From Topomyia yanbarensis (Eukaryota > Arthropoda > Insecta > Diptera > Culicidae), in contig NW_026683346.1 of the NCBI RefSeq assembly GCF_030247195.1, forward strand, positions 1-64,000: a stretch of 64,000 nucleotides of DNA, written 5' to 3'. Numbering within the stretch: position 1 is the first letter of the stretch; the number at the start of each line of letters is the position of its first letter. Of the stretch, positions 47,401 to 60,500 are shown piece after piece. The notes beneath the pieces are model-generated. The model did no database searches. It saw only the letters and a program-made list of their open reading frames with translations, and was not told the DNA's origin. The position numbers and the translations under genes are program-made.

Positions 47401-48655
47401 TGCGATCACATAGCAAATTGTGATTCAAACCGATACCCCGATGGAAGCAAAAAAGGTAAAAATTTCGCTAAAATGTCTCTCAAATAACTTAACTTTGCAG
47501 TTCTAGGTCACCGACGGCCAAACAAACTTTCGTTGACTACATTGACCACCATAGACGGTTCCAGAAGTGCCCGGGAAAAGCGGCCATCTTTCATAACTAG
47601 CAAACTCATATCAGTTTCTCGAAAATGGTTGGGCCGATTTTCACAAACTTAGTCCCAAATGATAGCTATATTATCCCCACAGATGTCTGTAAAATTTCGC
47701 ACGGATCGCTTGTATGGTTCCGGAAATATAGACTGAACGGTCCGGTCACACATGAAATTCCCATATAAGCCGGAACTCAAAATTTTTTTTCAAAGGGGGA
47801 ACCCCATGAAATTTCAGAAATCGAATTCGTATTTTTGATGCCAAATATCTTTAAAATGCATGAAACGTCGAGATTTAATGTTATTTCGAAAAATTTTTTT
47901 TATAAAAATCGACTTTTTGGGACTTTGCCGATTTCGCACCTTTTTGCCTTTCTCAATAGAAAGGTATTGCAATTGCTCTGAAAACCGACTTTTTAACGGA
48001 GGCCCGGAGGGCCGTGTGACATATACCATTCGATTCAATTCGTCGAGTTCGGCAAATGTCTGTGTGTGTATGTATGTGTGTGTATGTATGTGTGTGTATG
48101 TGCGTCTGTGTGTGTGTACGCGAACACAATCTCACTCACTTTTCTCAGAGATGGATGAACCGATTTTTACAAACTTAGTCCCAAATGAAAGGTGCAACGT
48201 TCCCATAGGCTGCTATTGAATTTCTAATGGATCCGACTTCCGGTTCCGGAATTACAGGGTGATGAGTACGATCACGCAGAAAACGTCGATTTTAAGAAAT
48301 TCTGCAATGAATGTATAATGGTGAAAATTTTTCCAAAATGTGACCACAACTGCTTCGATTTGTAGTACTAGGTCATTAACAGCCATTCAAAGTCTCTTTG
48401 GTCACATTGGCCACCATCATCGGTTCCGGAAGCCCAGGCGGAAGTATCCAAATTCAGAGTAACAGTCACATCGGTTTCTCGGAGATGGCTAGACCGATTC
48501 GACTAAACTTGACCTCAAATGAAAGGTATTGCGTCCCCGTAAGTGGCTATTAAATTTTATCCCCAACCGACTTCCGGTTCCGGAGTTACGGGTTGTGGCG
48601 TGCGATCACATAGCAAATTGTGATTCAAACCGATACCCCGATGGAAGCAAAAAAG
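41457..48655 (+). repeat. Six-unit higher-order block B, tandem copy of A
   Basis: This repeats block A with very few differences: a TG-tract change near 45661, a poly-A/T run change near 46681, and AGCCCAGGCGG (48433) in place of AGCCCCGGCGG. The match to A ends between about 48545 and 48760, where the next unit has CCAGAAGTG instead of CCGGAAGTG. A and B are directly adjacent. Confidence 0.88.
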
Positions 48656-51539
48656 GTAAAAATTTCGCTAAAATGTCTCTCAAATAACTTAACTTTGCAG
48701 TTCTAGGTCACCGACGGCCAAACAAACTTTCGTTGACTACATTGACCACCATAGACGGTTCCAGAAGTGCCCGGGAAAAGCGGCCATCTTTCATAACTAG
48801 CAAACTCATATCAGTTTCTCGAAAATGGTTGGGCCGATTTTCACAAACTTAGTCCCAAATGATAGCTATATTATCCCCACAGATGTCTGTAAAATTTCGC
48901 ACGGATCGCTTGTATGGTTCCGGAAATATAGACTGAACGGTCCGGTCACACATGAAATTCCCATATAAGCCGGAACTCAAAATTTTTTTTCAAAGGGGGG
49001 ACCCCATGAAATTTCAGAAATCGAATTCGTATTTTTGATGCCAAATATCTTTAAAATGCATGAAATGTCGAGATTTAATGTTATCTCGAAAAATTTTTTT
49101 TATAAAAATCGACTTTTTGGGACTTTGCCGATTTCGCACCTTTTTGCCTTTCTCAATAGAAAGGTATTGCAATTGCTCTGAAAACCGACTTTTTAACGGA
49201 GGCCCGGAGGGCCGTGTGACATATACCATTCGATTCAGTTCGTCGAGTTCGGCAAATGTCTGTGTGTGTATGTATGTGTGTGTATGTATGTGTGTGTATG
49301 TGCGTCTGTGTGTGTGTACGCGAACACAATCTCACTCACTTTTCTCAGAGATGAATGAACCGATTTTTACAAACTTAGTCCCAAATGAAAGGTGCAACGT
49401 TCCCATAGGCTGCTATTGAATTTCTAATGGATCCGACTTCCGGTTCCGGAATTACAGGGTGATGAGTACGATCACGCAGAAAACGTCGATTTTAAGAAAT
49501 TCTGCAATGAATGTATAATGGTGAAAATTTTTCCAAAATGTGACCACAACTGCTTCGATTTGTAGTACTAGGTCATTATCAGCCATTCAAAGTCTCTTTG
49601 GTCACATTGGCCACCATCATCGGTTCCGGAAGCCCCGGCGGAAGTATCCAAATTCAGAGTAACAGTCACATCGGTTTCTCGGAGATGGCTAGACCGATTC
49701 GACTAAACTTGACCTCAAATGAAAGGTATTGCGTCCCCGTAAGTGGCTATTAAATTTTATCCCCAACCGACTTCCGGTTCCGGAGTTACGGGTTGTGGCG
49801 TGCGATCACATAGCAAATTGTGATTCAAACCGATACCCCGATGGAAGCAAAAAAGGTAAAAATTTCGCTAAAATGTCTCTCAAATAACTTAACTTTGCAG
49901 TTCTAGGTCACCGACGGCCAAACAAACTTTCGTTGACTACATTGACCACCATAGACGGTTCCGGAAGTGCCCGGGAAAAGCGGCCATCTTTCATAACTAG
50001 CAAACTCATATCAGTTTCTCGGAAATGGTTGGGCCGATTTTCACAAACTTAGTCCCAAATGATAGCTATATTATCCCCACAGATGTCTGTAAAATTTCGC
50101 ACGGATCGCTTGTATGGTTCCGGAAATATAGACTGAACGCTCCGGTCACACATGAAATTCCCATATAAGCCGGAACTCAAAATTTTTTTTCAAAAATCAA
50201 AAATTTCAAAAATCGAATTCGTATTTTTGATGCCAAACATCTTTAAAATGCATGAAACGTCGAGATTTTATGTTATCTCGAAAAAATTTTTTTTTATAAA
50301 AATCGACTTTTTCGGACTTTGCCGATTTCGCACCTTTTTGCCTTTCTCAATAGAAAGGTATTGCAATTGCTCTGAAAACCGACTTTTTAACGGAGGCCCG
50401 GAGGGCCGTGTGACATATACCATTCGATTCAGTTCGTCGAGTTCGGCAAATGTCTGTGTGTGTGTATGTATGTGTGTGTGTATGTATGTGTGTGTATGTG
50501 CGTCTGTGTGTGTACGCGAACACAATCTCACTCACTTTTCTCAGAGATGGATGAACCGATTTTTACAAACTTAGTCCCAAATGAAAGGTGCAACGTTCCC
50601 ATAGGCTGCTATTGAATTTCTAATGGATCCGACTTCCGGTTCCGGAATTACAGGGTGATGAGTACGATCACGCAGAAAACGTCGATTTTAAGAAATTCTG
50701 CAATGAATGTATAATGGTGAAAATTTTTCCAAAATGTGACCACAACTGCTTCGATTTGTAGTACTAGGTCATTAACAGCCATTCAAAGTCTCTTTGGTCA
50801 CATTGGCCACCATCATCGGTTCCGGAAGCCCCGCCGGAAGTATCCAAATTCAGAGTTACAGTCACATCGGTTTCTCGGAGATGGCTAGACCGATTCGACT
50901 AAACTTGACCTCAAATGAAAGGTATTGCGTCCCCGTAAGTGGCTATTAAATTTTATCCCCAACCGACTTCCGGTTCCGGAGTTACGGGTTGTGGCGTGCG
51001 ATCACATAGCAAATTGTGATTCAAACCGATACCCCGATGGAAGCAAAAAAGGTAAAAATTTCGCTAAAATGTCTCTCAAATAACTTAACTTTGCAGTTCT
51101 AGGTCACCGACGGCCAAACAAACTTTCGTTGACTACATTGACCACCATAGACGGTTCCAGAAGTGCCCGGGAAAAGCGGCCATCTTTCATAACTAGCAAA
51201 CTCATATCAGTTTCTCGAAAATGGTTGGGCCGATTTTCACAAACTTAGTCCCAAATGATAGCTATATTATCCCCACAGATGTCTGTCAAATTTCGCACGG
51301 ATCGCTTGTATGGTTCCGGAAATATAGACTGAACGGTCCGGTCACACATGAAATTCCCATATAAGCCGGAACTCAAAATTTTTTTTCAAAGGGGGGACCC
51401 CATGAAATTTCAGAAATCGAATTCGTATTTTTGATGCCAAATATCTTTAAAATGCATGAAACGTCGAGATTTAATGTTATCTCGAAAATTTTTTTTTATA
51501 AAAATCGACTTTTTGGGACTGCCGATTTCGCACCTTTTT

Positions 51540-54500
51540 GCCTTTCTCAATAGAAAGGTATTGCAATTGCTCTCAAAACCGATTTTTTAACGGAGGCCCG
51601 GAGGGCCGTGTGACATATACCATTCGATTCAGTTCTTCGAGTTCGGCAAATGTCTGTGTGTGTGTATGTATGTGTGTGTGTGTATGTATGTGTGTGTGTA
51701 TGTGCGTCTGTGTGTGTGTACGCGAACACAATCTCACTCACTTTTCTCAGAGATGGATGAACCGATTTTTACAAACTTAGTCCCAAATGAAAGGTGTAAC
51801 GTTCCCATAGGCTGCTATTGAATTTCTAATGGATCCGACTTCCAGTTCCGGAATTACAGGGTGATGAGTACGATCACGCAGAAAATGTCGATTTTAAGAA
51901 ATTCTGCAATGAATGTATAATTGTGAAAATTTTTCCAAAATGTGACCACAACTGCTTCGATTTGTAGTACTAGGTCATTAACAGCCATTCAAAGTCTCTT
52001 TGGTCACATTGGCCACCATCATCGGTTCCGGAAGCCCCGGCGGAAGTATCCAAATTCAGACTAACATTCACATCGGTTTCTCGGAGGTGGCTAGACCGAA
52101 TCAACCAAACTTAGTCTCAAATGAAAGATGTTGCGTCCCCGTAAATGGCTATTAAATTTTATCCCCAACCGACTTCCGGTTCCGGAGTTACGGGTTGTGG
52201 CGTGCGATCACATAGCAAATTGTGATTCAAACCGATACCCCGATGGAAGCAAAAAAGGTAAAAATTTCGCTAAAATGTCTCTCAAATAACTTAACTTTGC
52301 AGTTCTAGGTCACCGACGACCAAACAAACTTTCGTTGACTACATTGACCACCATAGACGGTTCCGGAAGTGCCCGGGAAAAGCGGCCATCTTTCATAACT
52401 AGCAAACTCATATCAGTTTCTCGGAAATGGTTGGGCCGATTTTCACAAACTTAGTCCCAAATGATAGCTATATTATCCCCACAGATGTCTGTAAAATTTC
52501 GCACGGATCGCTTGTATGGTTCCGGAAATATAGACTGAACGGTCCGGTCACACATGAAATTCCCATATAAGCCGGAACTCAAAATTCTTTTTCAAAGGGG
52601 GGACCCCATGAAATTTCAAAAATCGAATTCGTATTTTTGATGCCAAACATCTTTAAAATGCATGAAACGTCGAGATTTTATGTTATCTCGAAAAAATTTT
52701 TTTTTATAAAAATCGACTTTTTCGGACTGCCGATTTCGCACCTTTTTGCCTTTCTCAATAGAAAGGTATTGCAATTGCTCTGAAAACCGACTTTTTAACG
52801 GAGGCCCGGAGGGCCGTGTGACATATACCATTCGATTCAGTTCGTCGAGTTCGGCAAATGTCTGTGTGTGTATGTATGTGTGTGTATGTATGTGTGTGTA
52901 TGTGCGTCTGTGTGTGTGTACGCGAACACAATCTCACTCACTTTTCTCAGAGATGGATGAACCGATTTTTACAAACTTAGTCCCAAATGAAAGGTGCAAC
53001 GTTCCCATAGGCTGCTATTGAATTTCTAATGGATCCGACTTCCGGTTCCGGAATTACAGGGTGATGAGTACGATCACGCAGAAAACGTCGATTTTAAGAA
53101 ATTCTGCAATGAATGTATAATGGTGAAAATTTTTCCAAAATGTGACCACAACTGCTTCGATTTGTAGTACTAGGTCATTAACAGCCATTCAAAGTCTCTT
53201 TGGTCACATTGGCCACCATCATCGGTTCCGGAAGCCCCGGCGGAAGTATCCAAATTCAGAGTAACAGTCACATCGGTTTCTCGGAGATGGCTAGACCGAT
53301 TCGACTAAACTTGACCTCAAATGAAAGGTATTGCGTCCCCGTAAGTGGCTATTAAATTTTATCCCCAACCGACTTCCGGTTCCGGAGTTACGGGTTGTGG
53401 CGTGCGATCACATAGCAAATTGTGATTCAAACCGATACCCCGATGGAAGCAAAAAAGGTAAAAATTTCGCTAAAATGTCTCTCAAATAACTTAACTTTGC
53501 AGTTCTAGGTCACCGACGGCCAAACAAACTTTCGTTGACTACATTGACCACCATAGACGGTTCCGGAAGTGCCCGGGAAAAGCGGCCATCTTTCATAACT
53601 AGCAAACTCATATCAGTTTCTCGGAAATGGTTGGGCCGATTTTCACAAACTTAGTCCCAAATGATAGCTATATTATCCCCACAGATGTCTGTAAAATTTC
53701 GCACGGATCGCTTGTATGGTTCCGGAAATATAGACTGAACGCTCCGGTCACACATGAAATTCCCATATAAGCCGGAACTCAAATTTTTTTTTCAAAAATC
53801 AAAAATTTCAAAAATCGAATTCGTATTTTTGATGCCAAACATCTTTAAAATGCATGAAACGTCGAGATTTTATGTTATCTCGAAAAAAATTTTTTTTATA
53901 AAAATCGACTTTTTCGGACTTTGCCGATTTCGCACCTTTTTGCCTTTCTCAATAGAAAGGTATTGCAATTGCTCTGAAAACCGACTTTTTAACGGAGGCC
54001 CGGAGGGCCGTGTGACATATACCATTCGATTCAGTTCGTCGAGTTCGGCAAATGTCTGTGTGTGTGTGTATGTATGTGTGTGTGTATGTATGTGTGTGTA
54101 TGTGCGTCTGTGTGTGTACGCGAACACAATCTCACTCACTTTTCTCAGAGATGGATGAACCGATTTTTACAAACTTAGTCCCAAATGAAAGGTGCAACGT
54201 TCCCATAGGCTGCTATTGAATTTCTAATGGATCCGACTTCCGGTTCCGGAATTACAGGGTGATGAGTACGATCACGCAGAAAACGTCGATTTTAAGAAAT
54301 TCTGCAATGAATGTATAATGGTGAAAATTTTTCCAAAATGTGACCACAACTGCTTCGATTTGTAGTACTAGGTCATTAACAGCCATTCAAAGTCTCTTTG
54401 GTCACATTGGCCACCATCATCGGTTCCGGAAGCCCCGGCGGAAGTATCCAAATTCAGACTAACATTCACATCGGTTTCTCGGAGGTGGCTAGACCGAATC

Positions 54501-57500
54501 AACCAAACTTAGTCTCAAATGAAAGATGTTGCGTCCCCGTAAATGGCTATTAAATTTTATCCCCAACCGACTTCCGGTTCCGGAGTTACGGGTTGTGGCG
54601 TGCGATCACATAGCAAATTGTGATTCAAACCGATACCCCGATGGAAGCAAAAAAGGTAAAAATTTCGCTAAAATGTCTCTCAAATAACTTAACTTTGCAG
54701 TTCTAGGTCACCGACGACCAAACAAACTTTCGTTGACTACATTGACCACCATAGACGGTTCCGGAAGTGCCCGGGAAAAGCGGCCATCTTTCATAACTAG
54801 CAAACTCATATCAGTTTCTCGGAAATGGTTGGGCCGATTTTCACAAACTTAGTCCCAAATGATAGCTATATTATCCCCACAGATGTCTGTAAAATTTCGC
54901 ACGGATCGCTTGTATGGTTCCGGAAATATAGACTGAACGGTCCGGTCACACATGAAATTCCCATATAAGCCGGAACTCAAAATTCTTTTTCAAAGGGGGG
55001 ACCCCATGAAATTTCAAAAATCGAATTCGTATTTTTGATGCCAAACATCTTTAAAATGCATGAAACGTCGAGATTTTATGTTATCTCGAAAAAAATTTTT
55101 TTTATAAAAATCGACTTTTTCGGACTGCCGATTTCGCACCTTTTTGCCTTTCTCAATAGAAAGGTATTGCAATTGCTCTGAAAACCGACTTTTTAACGGA
55201 GGCCCGGAGGGCCGTGTGACATATACCATTCGATTCAGTTCGTCGAGTTCGGCAAATGTCTGTGTGTGTATGTATGTGTGTGTATGTATGTGTGTGTATG
55301 TGCGTCTGTGTGTGTGTACGCGAACACAATCTCACTCACTTTTCTCAGAGATGGATGAACCGATTTTTACAAACTTAGTCCCAAATGAAAGGTGCAACGT
55401 TCCCATAGGCTGCTATTGAATTTCTAATGGATCCGACTTCCGGTTCCGGAATTACAGGGTGATGAGTACGATCACGCAGAAAACGTCGATTTTAAGAAAT
55501 TCTGCAATGAATGTATAATGGTGAAAATTTTTCCAAAATGTGACCACAACTGCTTCGATTTGTAGTACTAGGTCATTAACAGCCATTCAAAGTCTCTTTG
55601 GTCACATTGGCCACCATCATCGGTTCCGGAAGCCCCGGCGGAAGTATCCAAATTCAGAGTAACAGTCACATCGGTTTCTCGGAGATGGCTAGACCGATTC
55701 GACTAAACTTGACCTCAAATGAAAGGTATTGCGTCCCCGTAAGTGGCTATTAAATTTTATCCCCAACCGACTTCCGGTTCCGGAGTTACGGGTTGTGGCG
55801 TGCGATCACATAGCAAATTGTGATTCAAACCGATACCCCGATGGAAGCAAAAAAGGTAAAAATTTCGCTAAAATGTCTCTCAAATAACTTAACTTTGCAG
55901 TTCTAGGTCACCGACGGCCAAACAAACTTTCGTTGACTACATTGACCACCATAGACGGTTCCAGAAGTGCCCGGGAAAAGCGGCCATCTTTCATAACTAG
56001 CAAACTCATATCAGTTTCTCGAAAATGGTTGGGCCGATTTTCACAAACTTAGTCCCAAATGATAGCTATATTATCCCCACAGATGTCTGTCAAATTTCGC
56101 ACGGATCGCTTGTATGGTTCCGGAAATATAGACTGAACGGTCCGGTCACACATGAAATTCCCATATAAGCCGGAACTCAAAATTTTTTTTCAAAGGGGGG
56201 ACCCCATGAAATTTCAGAAATCGAATTCGTATTTTTGATGCCAAATATCTTTAAAATGCATGAAACGTCGAGATTTAATGTTATCTCGAAAATTTTTTTT
56301 ATAAAAATCGACTTTTTGGGACTGCCGATTTCGCACCTTTTTGCCTTTCTCAATAGAAAGGTATTGCAATTGCTCTGAAAACCGATTTTTTAACGGAGGC
56401 CCGGAGGGCCGTGTGACATATACCATTCGATTCAGTTCTTCGAGTTCGGCAAATGTCTGTGTGTGTGTATGTATGTGTGTGTGTGTGTGTATGTATGTGT
56501 GTGTGTATGTGCGTCTGTGTGTGTGTACGCGAACACAATCTCACTCACTTTTCTCAGAGATGGATGAACCGATTTTTACAAACTTAGTCCCAAATGAAAG
56601 GTGCAACGTTCCCATAGGCTGCTATTGAATTTCTAATGGATCCGACTTCCAGTTCCGGAATTACAGGGTGATGAGTACGATCACGCAGAAAATGTCGATT
56701 TTAAGAAATTCTGCAATGAATGTATAATGGTGAAAATTTTTCCAAAATGTGACCACAACTGCTTCGATTTGTAGTACTAGGTCATTAACAGCCATTCAAA
56801 GTCTCTTTGGTCACATTGGCCACCATCATCGGTTCCGGAAGCCCCGGCGGAAGTATCCAAATTCAGACTAACATTCACATCGGTTTCTCGGAGGTGGCTA
56901 GACCGAATCAACCAAACTTAGTCTCAAATGAAAGATGTTGCGTCCCCGTAAATGGCTATTAAATTTTATCCCCAACCGACTTCCGGTTCCGGAGTTACGG
57001 GTTGTGGCGTGCGATCACATAGCAAATTGTGATTCAAACCGATACCCCGATGGAAGCAAAAAAGGTAAAAATTTCGCTAAAATGTCTCTCAAATAACTTA
57101 ACTTTGCAGTTCTAGGTCACCGACGACCAAACAAACTTTCGTTGACTACATTGACCACCATAGACGGTTCCGGAAGTGCCCGGGAAAAGCGGCCATCTTT
57201 CATAACTAGCAAACTCATATCAGTTTCTCGGAAATGGTTGGGCCGATTTTCACAAACTTAGTCCCAAATGATAGCTATATTATCCCCACAGATGTCTGTA
57301 AAATTTCGCACGGATCGCTTGTATGGTTCCGGAAATATAGACTGAACGGTCCGGTCACACATGAAATTCCCATATAAGCCGGAACTCAAAATTCTTTTTC
57401 AAAGGGGGGACCCCATGAAATTTCAAAAATCGAATTCGTATTTTTGATGCCAAACATCTTTAAAATGCATGAAACGTCGAGATTTTATGTTATCTCGAAA

Positions 57501-57554
57501 AAAATTTTTTTTATAAAAATCGACTTTTTCGGACTGCCGATTTCGCACCTTTTT
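51540..57554 (+). repeat. Alternating beta-alpha units in the right half of the array
   Basis: Units starting 51540, 53942 and 56343 carry the beta segment (GACTAACATTCACATCGG, GAGGTGGCTAGACCGAATC) with GACGACCAAAC and AATTCTTTTTC in their second half. Units starting 52748 and 55146 are alpha. Parts of 51.2-54.4 kb recur at 56.0-59.2 kb with an offset of about 4,807 bp. This is a second, different higher-order pattern from blocks A and B. The unit starting 59950 is also of this beta type. Confidence 0.8.
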
Positions 57555-60500
57555 GCCTTTCTCAATAGAAAGGTATTGCAATTGCTCTGAAAACCGACTT
57601 TTTAACGGAGGCCCGGAGGGCCGTGTGACATATACCATTCGATTCAGTTCGTCGAGTTCGGCAAATGTCTGTGTGTGTATGTATGTGTGTGTATGTATGT
57701 GTGTGTATGTGCGTCTGTGTGTGTGTACGCGAACACAATCTCACTCACTTTTCTCAGAGATGGATGAACCGATTTTTACAAACTTAGTCCCAAATGAAAG
57801 GTGCAACGTTCCCATAGGCTGCTATTGAATTTCTAATGGATCCGACTTCCGGTTCCGGAATTACAGGGTGATGAGTACGATCACGCAGAAAACGTCGATT
57901 TTAAGAAATTCTGCAATGAATGTATAATGGTGAAAATTTTTCCAAAATGTGACCACAACTGCTTCGATTTGTAGTACTAGGTCATTAACAGCCATTCAAA
58001 GTCTCTTTGGTCACATTGGCCACCATCATCGGTTCCGGAAGCCCCGGCGGAAGTATCCAAATTCAGAGTAACAGTCACATCGGTTTCTCGGAGATGGCTA
58101 GACCGATTCGACTAAACTTGACCTCAAATGAAAGGTATTGCGTCCCCGTAAGTGGCTATTAAATTTTATCCCCAACCGACTTCCGGTTCCGGAGTTACGG
58201 GTTGTGGCGTGCGATCACATAGCAAATTGTGATTCAAACCGATACCCCGATGGAAGCAAAAAAGGTAAAAATTTCGCTAAAATGTCTCTCAAATAACTTA
58301 ACTTTGCAGTTCTAGGTCACCGACGGCCAAACAAACTTTCGTTGACTACATTGACCACCATAGACGGTTCCGGAAGTGCCCGGGAAAAGCGGCCATCTTT
58401 CATAACTAGCAAACTCATATCAGTTTCTCGGAAATGGTTGGGCCGATTTTCACAAACTTAGTCCCAAATGATAGCTATATTATCCCCACAGATGTCTGTA
58501 AAATTTCGCACGGATCGCTTGTATGGTTCCGGAAATATAGACTGAACGCTCCGGTCACACATGAAATTCCCATATAAGCCGGAACTCAAATTTTTTTTTC
58601 AAAAATCAAAAATTTCAAAAATCGAATTCGTATTTTTGATGCCAAACATCTTTAAAATGCATGAAACGTCGAGATTTTATGTTATCTCGAAAAAAATTTT
58701 TTTTATAAAAATCGACTTTTTCGGACTTTGCCGATTTCGCACCTTTTTGCCTTTCTCAATAGAAAGGTATTGCAATTGCTCTGAAAACCGACTTTTTAAC
58801 GGAGGCCCGGAGGGCCGTGTGACATATACCATTCGATTCAGTTCGTCGAGTTCGGCAAATGTCTGTGTGTGTGTGTATGTATGTGTGTGTGTATGTATGT
58901 GTGTGTATGTGCGTCTGTGTGTGTACGCGAACACAATCTCACTCACTTTTCTCAGAGATGGATGAACCGATTTTTACAAACTTAGTCCCAAATGAAAGGT
59001 GCAACGTTCCCATAGGCTGCTATTGAATTTCTAATGGATCCGACTTCCGGTTCCGGAATTACAGGGTGATGAGTACGATCACGCAGAAAACGTCGATTTT
59101 AAGAAATTCTGCAATGAATGTATAATGGTGAAAATTTTTCCAAAATGTGACCACAACTGCTTCGATTTGTAGTACTAGGTCATTAACAGCCATTCAAAGT
59201 CTCTTTGGTCACATTGGCCACCATCATCGGTTCCGGAAGCCCCGGCGGAAGTATCCAAATTCAGAGTTACAGTCACATCGGTTTCTCGGAGATGGCTAGA
59301 CCGATTCGACTAAACTTGACCTCAAATGAAAGGTATTGCGTCCCCGTAAGTGGCTATTAAATTTTATCCCCAACCGACTTCCGGTTCCGGAGTTACGGGT
59401 TGTGGCCTGCGATCACATAGCAAATTGTGATTCAAACCGATACCCCGATGGAAGCAAAAAAGGTAAAAATTTCGCTAAAATGTCTCTCAAATAACTTAAC
59501 TTTGCAGTTCTAGGTCACCGACGGCCAAACAAACTTTCATTGACTACATTGACCACCATAGACGGTTCCAGAAGTGCCCGGGAAAAGCGGCCATCTTTCA
59601 TAACTAGCAAACTCATATCAGTTTCTCGAAAATGGTTGGGCCGATTTTCACAAACTTAGTCCCAAATGATAGCTATATTATCCCCACAGATGTCTGTAAA
59701 ATTTCGCACGGATCGCTTGTATGGTTCCGGAAATATAGACTGAACGGTCCGGTCACACATGAAATTCCCATATAAGCCGGAACTCAAATTTTTTTTTCAA
59801 AGGGGGGACCCCATGAAATTTCAGAAATCGAATTCGTATTTTTGATGCCAAATATCTTTAAAATGCATGAAACGTCGAGATTTAATGTTATCTCGAAAAT
59901 TTTTTTTATAAAAATCGACTTTTTGGGACTGCCGATTTCGCACCTTTTTGCCTTTCTCAATAGAAAGGTATTGCAATTGCTCTGAAAACCGATTTTTTAA
60001 CGGAGGCCCGGAGGGCCGTGTGACATATACCATTCGATTCAGTTCTTCGAGTTCGGCAAATGTCTGTGTGTGTGTATGTATGTGTGTGTGTGTGTATGTA
60101 TGTGTGTGTGTATGTGCGTCTGTGTGTGTGTACGCGAACACAATCTCACTCACTTTTCTCAGAGATGGATGAACCGATTTTTACAAACTTAGTCCCAAAT
60201 GAAAGGTGCAACGTTCCCATAGGCTGCTATTGAATTTCTAATGGATCCGACTTCCAGTTCCGGAATTACAGGGTGATGAGTACGATCACGCAGAAAATGT
60301 CGATTTTAAGAAATTCTGCAATGAATGTATAATGGTGAAAATTTTTCCAAAATGTGACCACAACTGCTTCGATTTGTAGTACTAGGTCATTAACAGCCAT
60401 TCAAAGTCTCTTTGGTCACATTGGCCACCATCATCGGTTCCGGAAGCCCCGGCGGAAGTATCCAAATTCAGACTAACATTCACATCGGTTTCTCGGAGGT

